Source of the DNA: Metridium senile
Taxonomy: Eukaryota; Cnidaria; Anthozoa; Actiniaria; Metridiidae
Assembly: GCA_949775045.1 (NCBI GenBank)
Contig: OX459102.1
Location: forward strand, 3,094,101 to 3,158,100
Length of the DNA: 64,000 bases
Direction of reading: 5' to 3'
Shown piece by piece: positions 1-11,120 of this stretch; the stretch's first letter is position 1; each line of letters begins with the position of its first letter. Below the pieces are notes generated by a model that ran no database searches, was not told the origin of the DNA, and saw nothing but the letters and a program-made list of their open reading frames with translations. Made by a program: the position numbers and the translations under genes.

Positions 1-125
1 CCACCCCTCCCCTAGTGGGGCTGTTTTGTAATAATTATTGTTCTGACACGTTTTGTACAAGGAATACGCCGAATAAAGTTGAGTTCAGCGTTTTAGTATG
101 TCTATTCCTTGCGTCAGACCAAACA
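1..125 (+). repeat. 5' LTR (left edge outside window)
   Basis: Bases 1-125 are repeated without a difference at 6000-6124. The copy ends in CA, as LTRs do, and is followed three bases later by a primer binding site. An AATAAA at about 73 could be the LTR polyadenylation signal. Confidence 0.9.
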
Positions 126-128
126 TTA

Positions 129-144
129 TGGTCCTTCGAGCCGG
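129..144 (+). other. Primer binding site, tRNA-Tyr type
   Basis: TGGTCCTTCGAGCCGG starts three bases after the 5' LTR. It is complementary to the CCA-tailed 3' end of animal tRNA-Tyr as I recall it, so tRNA-Tyr is the likely primer of reverse transcription. Confidence 0.7.
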
Positions 145-260
145 ATCTTAGCATCTACATGAATGGAAAGTCATTTGCATCGATTGAAACAGCCGTGGTT
201 TGACATCAGCTCTGGAAATTCGTAAGTCAACACTTCAATCGTCACTTTGCACTCGACAAG

Positions 261-3200
261 ATGGCCGCCACCGAAGACGAATTATTCGTAAACTCACTTG
301 AAGACGACCTTCTTCGCATGTCCGTCGAGCAACTTCGCAAACTCTTAAGGGAAAAGGGTCTTTCTACACAAGGAAAGAAAAAACTGTTGATTAAAAGGTT
401 AGTAAAGGCTTCAGAACTGTCGAACTCCATTGCAAATAATCACAAAGACAAGCCGTCTAACAACAACAAACTCGCACATGCTTCGCCGCCACAAGACGAA
501 GGTGACAGAAATAGCACTACTCGTACAACAACCCAACAATGTTTAGAAGAAAAATATGAGCAATCTAAACGTAGAATGAAAATATTGAAAGGAGATGTCG
601 AAGCTCTATCTATTGACGTGTTTGAATTAAGCCAAAGCTCAAATAACAAGATCAAAATGCAAATGAGATCACAAAGATTGAACGAATGTCGCTTTCTGTG
701 TCTCGATTTAAGAGAGGATTTCATATCCACTACAGTTGAGGAAGACGATATCGAAACTAAGCTACATGGTTGCAAAGAAATTCTGAACGAAATAGATAAA
801 GCCATTGACATTGCTCAAGAATACATCGAAAAGGAAATTTGTAAATCGACCGCCGCCGAAAGTATTACGTCGTCATCGTCTAAAGACACACGCCAAAACT
901 TAAAACTGCCTAAAATAGAATTACCGACGTATAATGGAGATCTATTAAAGTTCCAAAATTTCTGGGATCAATTTGAAGCTGCAGTACATAAGAATGATGA
1001 CTTGCCAGATATACAGAAATTCACTTATTTACGATCAGTTCTCAAAGGTAGCGCGTTGCAAACCGTAGAAGGATTTGAAGTCACCGGCGCTAATTACTTG
1101 CCAGCAGTAGAAGCACTGAAGCACAGATATGGTAGGAAACGTATTATTATTTCATCACTCATCAAATCAATAATCAACTTGGAGCCTACAACAAGCATGT
1201 CTGCACATGCATTGCGTGAATTACATGATACTTTAAAGAACAGGACAAGAGCTCTAGAGGCTCTAGGCGAACAACCAATGACACATGCATGTATCTTGTT
1301 GCCCATGTTTGAAACCAAGCTACCGCCACGACTCTTAGAAAAATGGGAGTTAGAACTCGCAGATGTTTCTGATGAAAAGATTGACCTCGACATGTTTTTT
1401 AAGTTTCTCAACCGACAACTCGTATCCAAGGAAGCAGGTGAGAGGAATCAATCAACTTCCAGTCCAAACAGTGAGAAGATTCAACACGCAACTGTCAACT
1501 ACAATACTAGAGGAAGATCAGAGAAGAAACCTACTCATACAAGGCAAGAAAGGACAACAACAGCGTCTACCTTACATGTAGTTTGCAACACAAATCCAGT
1601 ATGTACACTTTGTAAATCGAACCACGATCTAGCGGAATGTAAGGAACTGAGCAAAAGGAACATAAGTGAAAGATGGCAGATTGTCAAATCAAACAAACTA
1701 TGCTTTAATTGCTTAAAGCCGTCTCATAACAAACATTATTCGAAGATTTGTCGCCAACCAAAATGTTCAGTGGCTAATTGTGGTAAACATCATCATCAGT
1801 TATTGCACGAACAACCTACCCCTACCTTAAGTGGATTTGCTTCAACCAACGTTGAAAAACCAATGGAAACATTGTTACCTACAGCAGTTGCTGAGCTGTC
1901 TGCAAATGGGCAGACAATACAAGCACGTGTACTACTTGATTCTGGAAGTCAGAGATCATATATTCGCAAAAACATCGCAGAAGCTGTTGGCTTGAAAGGT
2001 CCAACAGAATCGATAAGTGTCACAACATTGGGCGGCAATACAAGTGAGACAAAGAGACTACAACGTGTGAAGTTTTCTCTCTCTGAAGTTAATAACCATT
2101 CACCTGACATCGCTGTTACAATAGAGGCTCTTGCTATCCCAAAGATTTGCAATCAACTTGGACCAGTAAAACTGAATCTTCATGACAACATCCATCTAAG
2201 GAACTTGAACTTTGCAGACTCATACCCACGTGACTCAGTTGAAGTGGATGTATTGATCGGTGCAGACTTTTATTACAGCTTTGTAACTGGAAATTGCATT
2301 AAGGGAAGCTCTCCTAACTCACCAACAGCTGTTGAGTCAATCCTGGGATGGATACTTACAGGCCCTGTAGTAGGGGCAAGCAAAAGTACTACTTCAATGT
2401 TTGCTGTTGTTGAGAACACTGAAATCACTCGAACATTGAAACGATTTTGGGAGCTAGAAGCAATTGGAATTGCAAAGGATGAATGTCCGAGACAATCAAA
2501 AGAAGAACAATGTGCAGTTGAAGACTTTAATCGTGGACTGAAATTTGATGGATCTAATTACGAAGTACAACTGCCATGGAAACCAAACCATGCAGATCTG
2601 ACAAACAACTATCAACATGCTTTGAAACGACTAGAAGGAGTTGAAAGGAAGCTGCATCGTGATCCTGTGAAAGCTAAAACTTATTCAGATGCAATCAATC
2701 AGTATGTTGAAAGAGGATTTGCAGAAGAAGTACATGACAAAGAGAAAGAAAGCAAGAACATAAAATACCTTCCACACCATGCAGTATTTCGTGACGATAA
2801 AGCTACAACCAAATGTAGAATTGTCTTCGATGCCTCAGCGAAGGACGGGCAAGATGTATCTCTCAACGATTGCATTCTTCCCGGTCCTGCCTTGCAACCA
2901 AATCTAGCGTCAGTTCTCATACGCTTTCGTACCCACAAAATTGGCCTACTTGCAGATGTTGAAAAGATGTTTCTGCAAATTAAAATCGCAAGGTCAGATC
3001 AAGATGTACACCGTTACCTGTGGAGAGATTTGAACTCAGATGAAGAACCTCGCATTTACAGGATGAAGAGACTGACCTTTGGACTTAATTGTAGCCCATT
3101 TCTCGCAATCGCAACAATCCATGCACACGTTACTGGTTATCTTGACACATTTCCAAGAGCTGCAAGAGAGCTCTTAGACAATATGTATGTTGATGACTGT

Positions 3201-5990
3201 TTGACAGGTGCAGAAACGGAGGAATCTGCACTAGAACTGAAACGTGAACTGACCACTATAATGAAGGCTGCAGGATTTAACTTAACAAAATGGGCCAGTA
3301 ATTCGCAACAAGTGATTGACAGCACTCAATCTGAACAAAATGAATCACCATCCATCGTCAACCTCACGACGCAAGCTGAATCAACGAAAGCACTTGGTGT
3401 TTCATGGGACCTAAAGTCAGATTGCTTTAGATTTGTTCCGCCACAAGCAGTACTTGCGTCTTGTGTTTCACCTACGAAACGAACTGTGCTCAGTCACGCT
3501 GCTAGAGTGTTCGATCCGTTAGGATTGATAACTCCGTTCACTGTTAGGGTGAAGATACTATTCCAAGAACTTTGGCGCAGAGGCCTAGATTGGGACGACC
3601 CACTAGAAAACGATATTCAAAAGGAATGGTCCGCATGGCAAACAGAGTTGCCAAAGTTAGCTGACGTCACCATCGCACGCTGCTTTGGAGAAGGAATCGG
3701 AAGGGACTCTGAGGTTGAAATTCACGGATTTGGAGACGCATCGCCTAAGGCTTATGGAGCCGCAGTGTACATTCGTATCACAGATGAAGGTGGACACATC
3801 ACTACACAACTTGTAATGTCTAAATCAAGAGTAGCACCAGTAAAAACAGTGTCATTGCCTCGACTGGAGCTACTAGCCGCATTAGTAAATGCAAGATTAG
3901 TCACCTATGTCGCAGAAACACTTTCAGTAGATTCAAATCACATTGTATGCTACACCGACAGTATGGTTGCACTTCATTGGATCAGGCGTAACAGTGCATT
4001 GTGGAAACCATTCGTAGCAAATCGTGTAGCAGAAATACAGGAACTCTGTGAACCTAAATGCTGGAAATACTGCCCAACTAAAGATAACCCAGCAGATCTA
4101 TTAACACGTGGAATTTCCTGTTCCGAGATGGCTAAAAGTGAACTATGGTGGAAAGGCCCCTCGTGGTTAAGTCTATGTACCGAAGCACCCCCTCCAGGAT
4201 TGAAAGACATAAACCAGCAGATGCCCGAAGAGTGTGATAAAGAAAGGCGTGCAGTTCATACCCACGCAGCTGTTGTGTCAAAACCGTCACTTGACATGAC
4301 TCGCTATGATTCATGGTTGAAGGTAAAGCGCGTCACAGCATACGTTCAAAGAGCAGCACATCTATTCAAGACAAAGAACAAACCCTCACAGACAGAGCCA
4401 ACAGTCGATGAGCTTAACAAGGCAGAGTTACAGTGCATCAGATGGATTCAACAGGAAACTTATCAATCAGAATACACCTTGTTAAAGACTGGAAGTACTA
4501 TTCCCAACAACAGTCGCATACTTAAGTTAGACCCCTACTTCGACAAAGAAGATCAACTGATAAAAGTAGGAGGACGTTTGCAATTTGCTGAGATCCCTGA
4601 AAACGTAAAGCACCCTATGATACTACCACATGGACACCCAGTAGTAGAGAGGATTGTACTAGACACTCATAAGCACTTATTGCACGCTGGGCCAGAAGCA
4701 GTGTTGTCATCTCTAAGACAAAAGATCTGGCTCACTCAAGGAAGACGAGAAGTTAAACGTATCATCAGACGATGCGTTACATGCCAAAAGCAGAAAGTCA
4801 AAGCCTGTACACAGAAGATGGGACCCTTACCAGCGGAGAGAGTCACGCCATCATTACCGTTTACACACATTGGTATTGACTTTGCAGGTCCTCTTTATAT
4901 CAAAGAGGGCTCCAGCACAAAGAAGTCGTATGTTTGCATTTTCACCTGTGCGTCATCCCTTATGATCCACCTTGAACTAACCGTTAGCTTAACTACAGAT
5001 GAATTTCTTCAAGCATTCGCCCGTATGACAGGTCGTAGAGGTCTTTGTAGCACGATATGGTCAGACAACGCAAAGACTTTCAAGTCTGCAAGTAAACAGC
5101 TCAAGAAATTGTACGATAGCACTAAAGTCGAATGTAGACTTCCAGCAGACATGATAGATCAAGACAACATCAAAGCAGAGATGTCTGCCAGAGGTATCAA
5201 GTGGAAGTTCATAACGGAACGATCCCCCTGGCGCGGTGGTTGGTGGGAACGTATGGTCAGATCAGTTAAAGAACCACTACGGAAGATTCTTGGTAAAGCC
5301 CTCCTTACCTACTCAGAGTTGAACACGTTGCTTATCAAGATAGAAAGTGTCGTAAATTCTAGACCTTTAACTGCTGTCAGCGATGACCCAAGAGACCCAG
5401 TACCCATTACTCCAGCTCATCTCACCATCGGAAGACCTCTTCAAAGCATACCAGAAGACTTAGAAGACTACCAAAAGGACTCGAGTAATAAAGCTATTGG
5501 AAGATATTTGTACCTCCTTAGATTACTGAATCAATACTGGGGACGTTGGCAGAAAGAATATCTTCATCAGCTCAATGTTAGAAACAAGTGGTTTAAAGAG
5601 GAAACCCCAATTCGTGTAGGAGACATCGTTATGATTTCAGAGGACAATGTGTCTCGAGTCAATTGGACACTAGCCAAAGTTGAAAAGGTTTATACAGGAA
5701 AGGACAAGCTTATTCCCACAGCGACCGTCAGAACACAACGAGGTGTTCTCAACAGACCAGTGCAACGTTTACACAAGTTAGAAGTCGAAACAAGTTCGTG
5801 TCAGCAACAACAGAAAAGAGACTTTTCTCCAAACGGTGGGGAAACATGTATTAGTCCTGTTCAAAGTTGTAAACCTACAGATACATTAGATGTTGTCCCA
5901 AAACCAGTGGGACAAAGTGGGGAAGATGTTAGAGCCCGTACAAGCAGATATGGAAGGCCCCTCAGAGCCCCTCAGAGATATGAACATTGA
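261..5990 (+). CDS. BEL/Pao Gag-Pol polyprotein (1909 aa)
   Basis: A single open frame encoding all retrotransposition functions. Residues ~19-50 look like a SAP-type helix-extension-helix. A DUF1759-like gag core follows at ~215-370 and Cys/His knuckles at ~450-510. The aspartic protease has the LLDSGSQRS motif near 560. The reverse transcriptase carries its active site YVDD near 975 and RNase H has GDASPKAYGA near 1155. The integrase has an HHCC zinc domain (~1475-1515) and a DDE core with GIDFAG (~1537), SDNAKT (~1600) and the Glu in GGWWERM (~1660). A C-terminal DUF5641-like domain follows. The ATG at 261 opens the frame after a short leader. The stop TGA at 5988 abuts or overlaps the 3' LTR. 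No internal stop or frameshift is visible, so the element may be active. Confidence 0.95.
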   Translation: MAATEDELFVNSLEDDLLRMSVEQLRKLLREKGLSTQGKKKLLIKRLVKASELSNSIANNHKDKPSNNNKLAHASPPQDEGDRNSTTRTTTQQCLEEKYEQSKRRMKILKGDVEALSIDVFELSQSSNNKIKMQMRSQRLNECRFLCLDLREDFISTTVEEDDIETKLHGCKEILNEIDKAIDIAQEYIEKEICKSTAAESITSSSSKDTRQNLKLPKIELPTYNGDLLKFQNFWDQFEAAVHKNDDLPDIQKFTYLRSVLKGSALQTVEGFEVTGANYLPAVEALKHRYGRKRIIISSLIKSIINLEPTTSMSAHALRELHDTLKNRTRALEALGEQPMTHACILLPMFETKLPPRLLEKWELELADVSDEKIDLDMFFKFLNRQLVSKEAGERNQSTSSPNSEKIQHATVNYNTRGRSEKKPTHTRQERTTTASTLHVVCNTNPVCTLCKSNHDLAECKELSKRNISERWQIVKSNKLCFNCLKPSHNKHYSKICRQPKCSVANCGKHHHQLLHEQPTPTLSGFASTNVEKPMETLLPTAVAELSANGQTIQARVLLDSGSQRSYIRKNIAEAVGLKGPTESISVTTLGGNTSETKRLQRVKFSLSEVNNHSPDIAVTIEALAIPKICNQLGPVKLNLHDNIHLRNLNFADSYPRDSVEVDVLIGADFYYSFVTGNCIKGSSPNSPTAVESILGWILTGPVVGASKSTTSMFAVVENTEITRTLKRFWELEAIGIAKDECPRQSKEEQCAVEDFNRGLKFDGSNYEVQLPWKPNHADLTNNYQHALKRLEGVERKLHRDPVKAKTYSDAINQYVERGFAEEVHDKEKESKNIKYLPHHAVFRDDKATTKCRIVFDASAKDGQDVSLNDCILPGPALQPNLASVLIRFRTHKIGLLADVEKMFLQIKIARSDQDVHRYLWRDLNSDEEPRIYRMKRLTFGLNCSPFLAIATIHAHVTGYLDTFPRAARELLDNMYVDDCLTGAETEESALELKRELTTIMKAAGFNLTKWASNSQQVIDSTQSEQNESPSIVNLTTQAESTKALGVSWDLKSDCFRFVPPQAVLASCVSPTKRTVLSHAARVFDPLGLITPFTVRVKILFQELWRRGLDWDDPLENDIQKEWSAWQTELPKLADVTIARCFGEGIGRDSEVEIHGFGDASPKAYGAAVYIRITDEGGHITTQLVMSKSRVAPVKTVSLPRLELLAALVNARLVTYVAETLSVDSNHIVCYTDSMVALHWIRRNSALWKPFVANRVAEIQELCEPKCWKYCPTKDNPADLLTRGISCSEMAKSELWWKGPSWLSLCTEAPPPGLKDINQQMPEECDKERRAVHTHAAVVSKPSLDMTRYDSWLKVKRVTAYVQRAAHLFKTKNKPSQTEPTVDELNKAELQCIRWIQQETYQSEYTLLKTGSTIPNNSRILKLDPYFDKEDQLIKVGGRLQFAEIPENVKHPMILPHGHPVVERIVLDTHKHLLHAGPEAVLSSLRQKIWLTQGRREVKRIIRRCVTCQKQKVKACTQKMGPLPAERVTPSLPFTHIGIDFAGPLYIKEGSSTKKSYVCIFTCASSLMIHLELTVSLTTDEFLQAFARMTGRRGLCSTIWSDNAKTFKSASKQLKKLYDSTKVECRLPADMIDQDNIKAEMSARGIKWKFITERSPWRGGWWERMVRSVKEPLRKILGKALLTYSELNTLLIKIESVVNSRPLTAVSDDPRDPVPITPAHLTIGRPLQSIPEDLEDYQKDSSNKAIGRYLYLLRLLNQYWGRWQKEYLHQLNVRNKWFKEETPIRVGDIVMISEDNVSRVNWTLAKVEKVYTGKDKLIPTATVRTQRGVLNRPVQRLHKLEVETSSCQQQQKRDFSPNGGETCISPVQSCKPTDTLDVVPKPVGQSGEDVRARTSRYGRPLRAPQRYEH

Positions 5991-6124
5991 ACAATAGTTC
6001 CACCCCTCCCCTAGTGGGGCTGTTTTGTAATAATTATTGTTCTGACACGTTTTGTACAAGGAATACGCCGAATAAAGTTGAGTTCAGCGTTTTAGTATGT
6101 CTATTCCTTGCGTCAGACCAAACA
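5988..6124 (+). repeat. 3' LTR
   Basis: Identical to the visible part of the 5' LTR. The left edge is uncertain: the TG could be at 5981 or 5988, the latter coinciding with the polyprotein stop codon. The right edge is CA at 6124. The LTR is therefore only about 137-144 bp. Confidence 0.8.
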
Positions 6125-6478
6125 GTATCTAAATGACCTTCCCAACTGCTCTAATATCCTTGATTTTCATCTTTTTGCAGATGATACAAATTTATTTTTT
6201 TCAAGCAAGTCACTCCTTGATATTGAGACCACAGTAAGTGGTGAACTTGAGTTAGTGCACAAATGGTTATGTAGTAATCAACTTTCACTTAATATAGAAA
6301 AATCCAACTTCGTAATTTTTCATGGACCGCAGAAAAAAATAAATTTAGAAGTAAACTTAAAATTACATGACCAATCATTGAAACAGGAAAGTTCAACCAA
6401 ATATTTAGGGGTTTTAATTGATGAAAATCTAAATTGGAAATCCCATGTTTCTCAGGTTGAAGGCAAAATCAAACGTGG
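6125..6478 (+). pseudogene. LINE (non-LTR) reverse transcriptase fragment
   Basis: Frame +3 encodes part of a non-LTR reverse transcriptase: LNDLP, then the active-site motif FADDTN (at ~6171), then SLNIEKSNF and TKYLGVLIDENLNWKSH of the thumb region, typical of Jockey/CR1/RTE-like LINEs. The upstream half is cut off by the BEL insertion and the coding similarity fades near 6478, where the neighbouring minus-strand transposase gene begins. Only a remnant, with no endonuclease in view. Confidence 0.85.
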
Positions 6479-7597
6479 TATTGGTGTAATAGTCACAGTC
6501 TCTTCAAGGATTTCATCTTCATCAATAACTATGACATTGTCAACGGCGTCATCTACAACTACATTACTATGCTGCTTTTTTCTTTTAGTAGATTGTGTTG
6601 AAAGCACCTCGTCGAGACTGGCAACATACATGTTGCGTTTCATGGCATTTGCCCGCGCTCTGCATCGTCCTGTGTAGGGGTTCCTCTTCTTCATCAGCGG
6701 AAGCTTGCAATGTTGATTGACAGTTGGTTCTTCTTTTTTTCATTTTTTGGAACAGTTGTTGGTTGGTGACTTTTAACTGGGGCCTCAAGGACTAAGCCAT
6801 TTTCTTTGGGTGTCGTCTCAGTCAGCATTGACAGGCAATCCTTGAGCTTTTCATTACTCTCCACTAGGATGTCCCCTTGGTCCCAACTCTCTGCGATGTA
6901 TGTCAAGTTTTTGATCTGCCCCAAAAGCTCGCAACACCTGGCAGCACTTGTTCTTGGTTGTGTTCTTGATTTTGGAATATCAAGGTTAATATATATTAAT
7001 AGAATATTCAAAGTTTCAGTTTCTAAACCTTGGTCCTCCATGTTCACTACGGATTCATCGGGTAGCACGTCATCAGGGGGGCTTTCATAGTCTTCTCCGA
7101 CTGTGAAGTCGTCCAGAAACAATTCCCTATCCAGACTCAAGAAGGGTGACTCTTTATAAGCTTTGGGAAGGCTTTCAAACGACCAGGAGGGGACATGTCG
7201 AAAGACAGCAAAAAAATGCTTGCATGGCAATCGATTCCTCTCCCAGTCAACGCACTCGCAACCAAACTCATCTAAGTCATGCCCAAAAGACACTGTATAA
7301 CACATGCTCTTAGACATAACTTTAAAAACCCCTTCATTTATGTTAATTATTTTAACACAGTTTTCTGGAATGTCTTTTCTGGATTCTTTCGAGGCAGTGC
7401 TTGATAATGTGATGAGGGCGTGCTCTTAAATAGTTGGGAACGGTTGGGCTGTATCGTCGGTATCCTGCACCAAGCTTCGTGTTCAACTCAACATACCTAA
7501 ATAGATAAGCATAGCGAATCAATAAGTGAAGTCCTATCATCCTATAATGACCGTCCAGAAATGATTGCGAATGATTCAAAAATGTTGACGGTCACCG

Positions 7598-7808
7598 TAG
7601 CTTCCTCCGCAGGCAACCGTCGTTTTCCCTGTTTTCCTTATGTTGGGCATCCTGTTTTAGGAGGAAAAGGAGAAACGGAGGGGGGAGGGAGAGAGGGAGG
7701 AGAGAAAGAGGGCTTTTTTCCTGGGCGTTCATAGTGGGATCCTGTCCACTACTTTTCCACAGGGAGCTCAGATAAGAAAAAGCGAACAGTTGCCTGCGGA
7801 GGAGGCTG
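7598..7808. mobile_element. MITE, ~210 bp
   Basis: The ends are inverted copies of each other: AGCTTCCTCCGCAGGCAAC at 7599 and its near-perfect complement ending at 7807. The interior is not coding. It lies between two exons of the broken MULE gene. The target duplication is not clear. Confidence 0.7.
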
Positions 7809-8787
7809 CTATCATTCTCCTATCTTCATACACCTACTTGTTCCTTCATTTTGTAATCATAATATTTATTACTTAATATTGCACAGTCTAACTTGCTAGT
7901 ATATGATCGACTGCGCATTGTCAATTATTAATTAATATATTATCTATTTTAACATTCCATCATTCATCTAAATACCGTACTTTAGTAAACGTACTTGAAA
8001 TACTTATCGGGTAAGAAGTCGTCAATCAAAACTGTCAGCATTCCAGATAGTGTGGAATGCTTGTAGCCTTCAAGATATTCGTACTTGAATGCCTTGTTCT
8101 GCCTTTCTACTTCATTGTTAGTGTTAACGGCTGCAAGGAGTCGGTCTTTGCGAAAAGCCCAAACCCACATCTACAAAGAAAAAAATCAAGGTAATAAATT
8201 GTTAAAGTTTTAAATGTTAAAGTTCGGAACAAGTATTTTTTTTTATACTTTTAATTTTGTGATAGTGGACCATTGCACAAAGCAAATTAAACCTCCCCAG
8301 CCTATTTCCCTGAGCATTTATCCCGATATCCCGTTCGCAAGATGATAGTCGTGTGAAAACGGAGAGGAGAACGAAAGCAAACCTTATACTTAGGAAGCCA
8401 TGTTTTCTCCATCCAGTTTCTAAAAGCATCGTTCGTTTTCCACTGAGTACTACATTGAATTTCCTTCAAAGCGGTTTCATAGTCCGATTCTTTACGTGCT
8501 CAGGCAATAGCGTGGAGTTTGGATAGAACCATGGCTTTACAGTCCAATAGGCCATTACTCACCCTAGCTAGCCATCGTTCCCAGGCCTGCTCTCGATGGA
8601 AGTCGCATATGTAAACCACGGTTTCTGTTAGATATAAAAAAAAAAAATTAACAAATGAAGGACATGGCAATCATAGACGTTTGTAATAACTTTATTAACG
8701 TCTCAAGCACTGTAGCTGTACTAAGGGACTTAGTAATTATGGGGGAGGGAGTTCATAAACTTTCCACTCCACTATTATATTTTGACG

Positions 8788-8814
8788 CACCCCCACCCCC
8801 ACCCCCACCCCCTC
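8788..8814. repeat. C-rich simple repeat (CACCCC)n
   Basis: Short run of CACCCC units in an intron of the MULE pseudogene. Confidence 0.9.
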
Positions 8815-10380
8815 CCCTCTCCCAATAATTAATGCACAGTCCCTAATTGGGGAGTCTCAGACGCACACTCACTACCCTACAGTGATTACAAAAGAAACTA
8901 GTGTACATAACAAATATGTTATCCGGCAGCAAAAAAATAGAATAAATTAATATTACCTGGGAACAGTCTAGATATAACAGACATTTCTTCTTTTTTCCCA
9001 TGAGCTTATCACTGTCAAGGCTTCATGGATGGCTTCAGAAGTTTCACAAACGATGCCACTACTTGATAGTCTACATTGGTCTTGACGACCACAAAAAATA
9101 GTGGCAAGCTGTACTTTGTTGTTTTGTACGTGGCATCTAGCAACGTGATTTCATTTCCGTATCTTTGCAATAGCCGCTGTTGGCATTTGCTCTGATGAAC
9201 GAATAGGAGACCCTTTCTAGATGTTTGTACAATTTCTTCATCTTCCTCACACTCACTGCTGGTTTCATTGCACTCTGCAAACTCTGCATATGGTCGGAAC
9301 AAGAAGTGGTCTTCAGGGGACTTTGTCTTCCAAAGCTCGACTTTCCTTTGAAGGTCTTCTTGGTCGAACTTCGAGAACCTTTCCTTGACCACAGCTTTGT
9401 ATATGTGGTTCCGCACACATCTTTTAGTTGGAAAAAAACGCAAGTTTGTTTTGGGCGGCAACGTTTTTCCTCTGTAAAGTTCTTGCTCTACGAAGATCTT
9501 CAGGTGTCTTCTCACCTCCCGCACTGACCTGGCCCCTTCTGAAACAAGTTCTTGTATTTTTACGACGAGTCTGTCACCAATACGTTGGTGAATGCCTCCT
9601 GCCTGAAAATATATAAACGCTTTTTAACGCTGATGTACACGTTTTTTAATAATTAGCCGCCAAGATTAGACCAAAAAGCACCAAGTGTGGTAGTTTGGCT
9701 AAGGCATTCACAATGAATTTCATCCTTTCACTGCAGAGAAATTTAAAGTTATATGTACAGCTTAGTTATCGGGGGATTTTGTTACTCGGCATTACTGATT
9801 GACTTACATTGCCAGTTGGATCAATGCTATGTGACGACATAGAAGGTAGATCTACACGAATCCATCGTTCAAAATTGATGCTTCCATCGCTGAGAGCTGT
9901 ACGTATGCTTAATGACTTCGCTTTCCGACGTGACTCAGTACTTTCAGGAATCTGCGTAGAAAGTTGATCAGTTATCTATAACAGGCAAAAGCGAAAGATT
10001 GAGTGAAATGTTATGCGACGGTCGATTATCGTACCGTATAAGTTTACCTTAAAAGATGTAAATCTTATTATTTCTCTCATGTGTACTTGGGCGTGGCAAT
10101 TCAGTTTGGTGGTGTCTTGGACCAGTTTTGTAGTACCATGTTTGGTATACAAATGTTCTCCACTCTAAAAGAAAACAAACAAGCCAATAATATTATTTTT
10201 TCCATCATGATGCCTTAATTTTAATTTGCTTGAAGTTAACTTACCAGCTTTTTCAATTTGTCTTTTCGCTTTTTTGATGCATGCCGATCAACGCCGTGCT
10301 GGCAGTCATATACTTTGTGGTTAACTATCATGAATGGGACAAGATCATCTCGACATAAAATCTTGTTTTTTTGCCTTTAC

Positions 10381-10696
10381 ATTTACAAAAAAAAAAAAAA
10401 CATTTAGAGCTACGGTCTTATATTGATCACATTTCCTTGCCTAGATTTCCAAGTCCCATGATCATATTTTTCCACTACTTTCCTACATGAAATGTCGCAC
10501 ATTCCATGTCTCCCCCTCAGTACCCCCTTTGACACAAACGCAACACCTTTTGCCAAACCGCCATTTTCCATTTCTTTTATCTTTTTTTCATATACTTCCC
10601 GTCTGTGCATTCACGGTATCACTTTACTATTGACATATGCACTCGCCCATTCACTTGTTCATTTCAACATTATTACTATCCCAACCTGCTCACTCC
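10381..10696. other. Non-coding gap
   Basis: Between the 5' exon of the MULE pseudogene and the candidate end of the old IS3EU element. There is a run of A at 10386-10400 and no convincing gene. Confidence 0.5.
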
Positions 10697-10721
10697 CCTA
10701 ATTATGGCAAGCCAATTGTAG

Positions 10722-11036
10722 CAATATTCAAAACAAGTCATTCAATATTCAAAACAAGTCATTCAATATTCAAAACAAGTCATTCAATATTCAAAACAAG
10801 TCATTCAATATTCAAAACAAGTCATTCAATATTCAAAACAAGTCATTCAATATTCAAAACAAGTCATTCAATATTCAAAACAAGTCATTCAATATTCAAC
10901 ACAAGTCATTCAATATTCAACACAAGTCATTCAATGTTCAACACGATCATTCAATGTTCAACACGATCATTCAATGTTCAACACGATCATTCAATGTTCA
11001 ACACGATCATTCAATGTTCAACACGATCATTCAACA
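10722..11036. repeat. Tandem array: 21-bp units, then 20-bp variants
   Basis: About ten 21-bp units containing ATTCAAAACAAGTCATTCAAT, the last few with small changes, followed by five 20-bp units containing TCAATGTTCAACACGATCAT. The 21-bp period gives a spurious seven-residue protein repeat in one frame. The array lies just inside a candidate transposon terminus, so it may be a set of transposase-binding or promoter repeats. Confidence 0.95.
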
Positions 11037-11120
11037 TTCGGTCCCTAGTTAGTAGGGCACTATTTAGCATACCCAAAAACAACCCTACCGCTGACCGGCT
11101 AAACTGCGTATCTAAACAAA

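Larger units (their letters stand above)
1..6124 (+). mobile_element. BEL/Pao LTR retrotransposon, nearly complete
   Basis: An LTR retrotransposon whose first few bases lie left of the window. It has two short LTRs, a tRNA-type primer binding site, and one long open polyprotein in the order gag, protease, reverse transcriptase, RNase H, integrase, which is the BEL/Pao order. The two LTRs are identical over the 125 bases that can be compared and the reading frame is open, so insertion is recent. It landed in a LINE reverse transcriptase, whose coding sequence resumes at 6125. The target duplication is probably GTATC (6125-6129), but the left copy is outside the window and cannot be checked. 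Confidence 0.93.
6455..10380 (-). pseudogene. CARF-like / MULE / SWIM transposase gene, broken
   Basis: Multi-exon minus-strand gene. Exons near 10240-10380, 10048-10164 and 9808-9975 encode a CARF-like domain (VPFMIVNHKVYDCQHG). Exon 9015-9602 carries a MULE transposase core (LLDATYKTTKYSLPLFFVVV). Exon 8375-8627 continues it, as does 7982-8172 (TNNEVERQNKAFK). Exon 7352-7497 and segment 6694-7317 end in a SWIM zinc finger (CECVDWERNRLPCKHFF), with a Lys/Arg tail to 6455. The combination matches proteins often annotated as calcium-responsive transcription factor-like but of Mutator origin. It is dead: TGA in frame at 8500-8502, and frameshifts near 9035, 9000, 7365 and 6710. A MITE at 7598-7808 sits in an intron. 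Confidence 0.82.

Noticed and set aside
7352..7579. Separate small gene of 75 codons
   Set aside because: Only the C-terminal half is coding and it belongs to the MULE pseudogene exon; the first part is intron.
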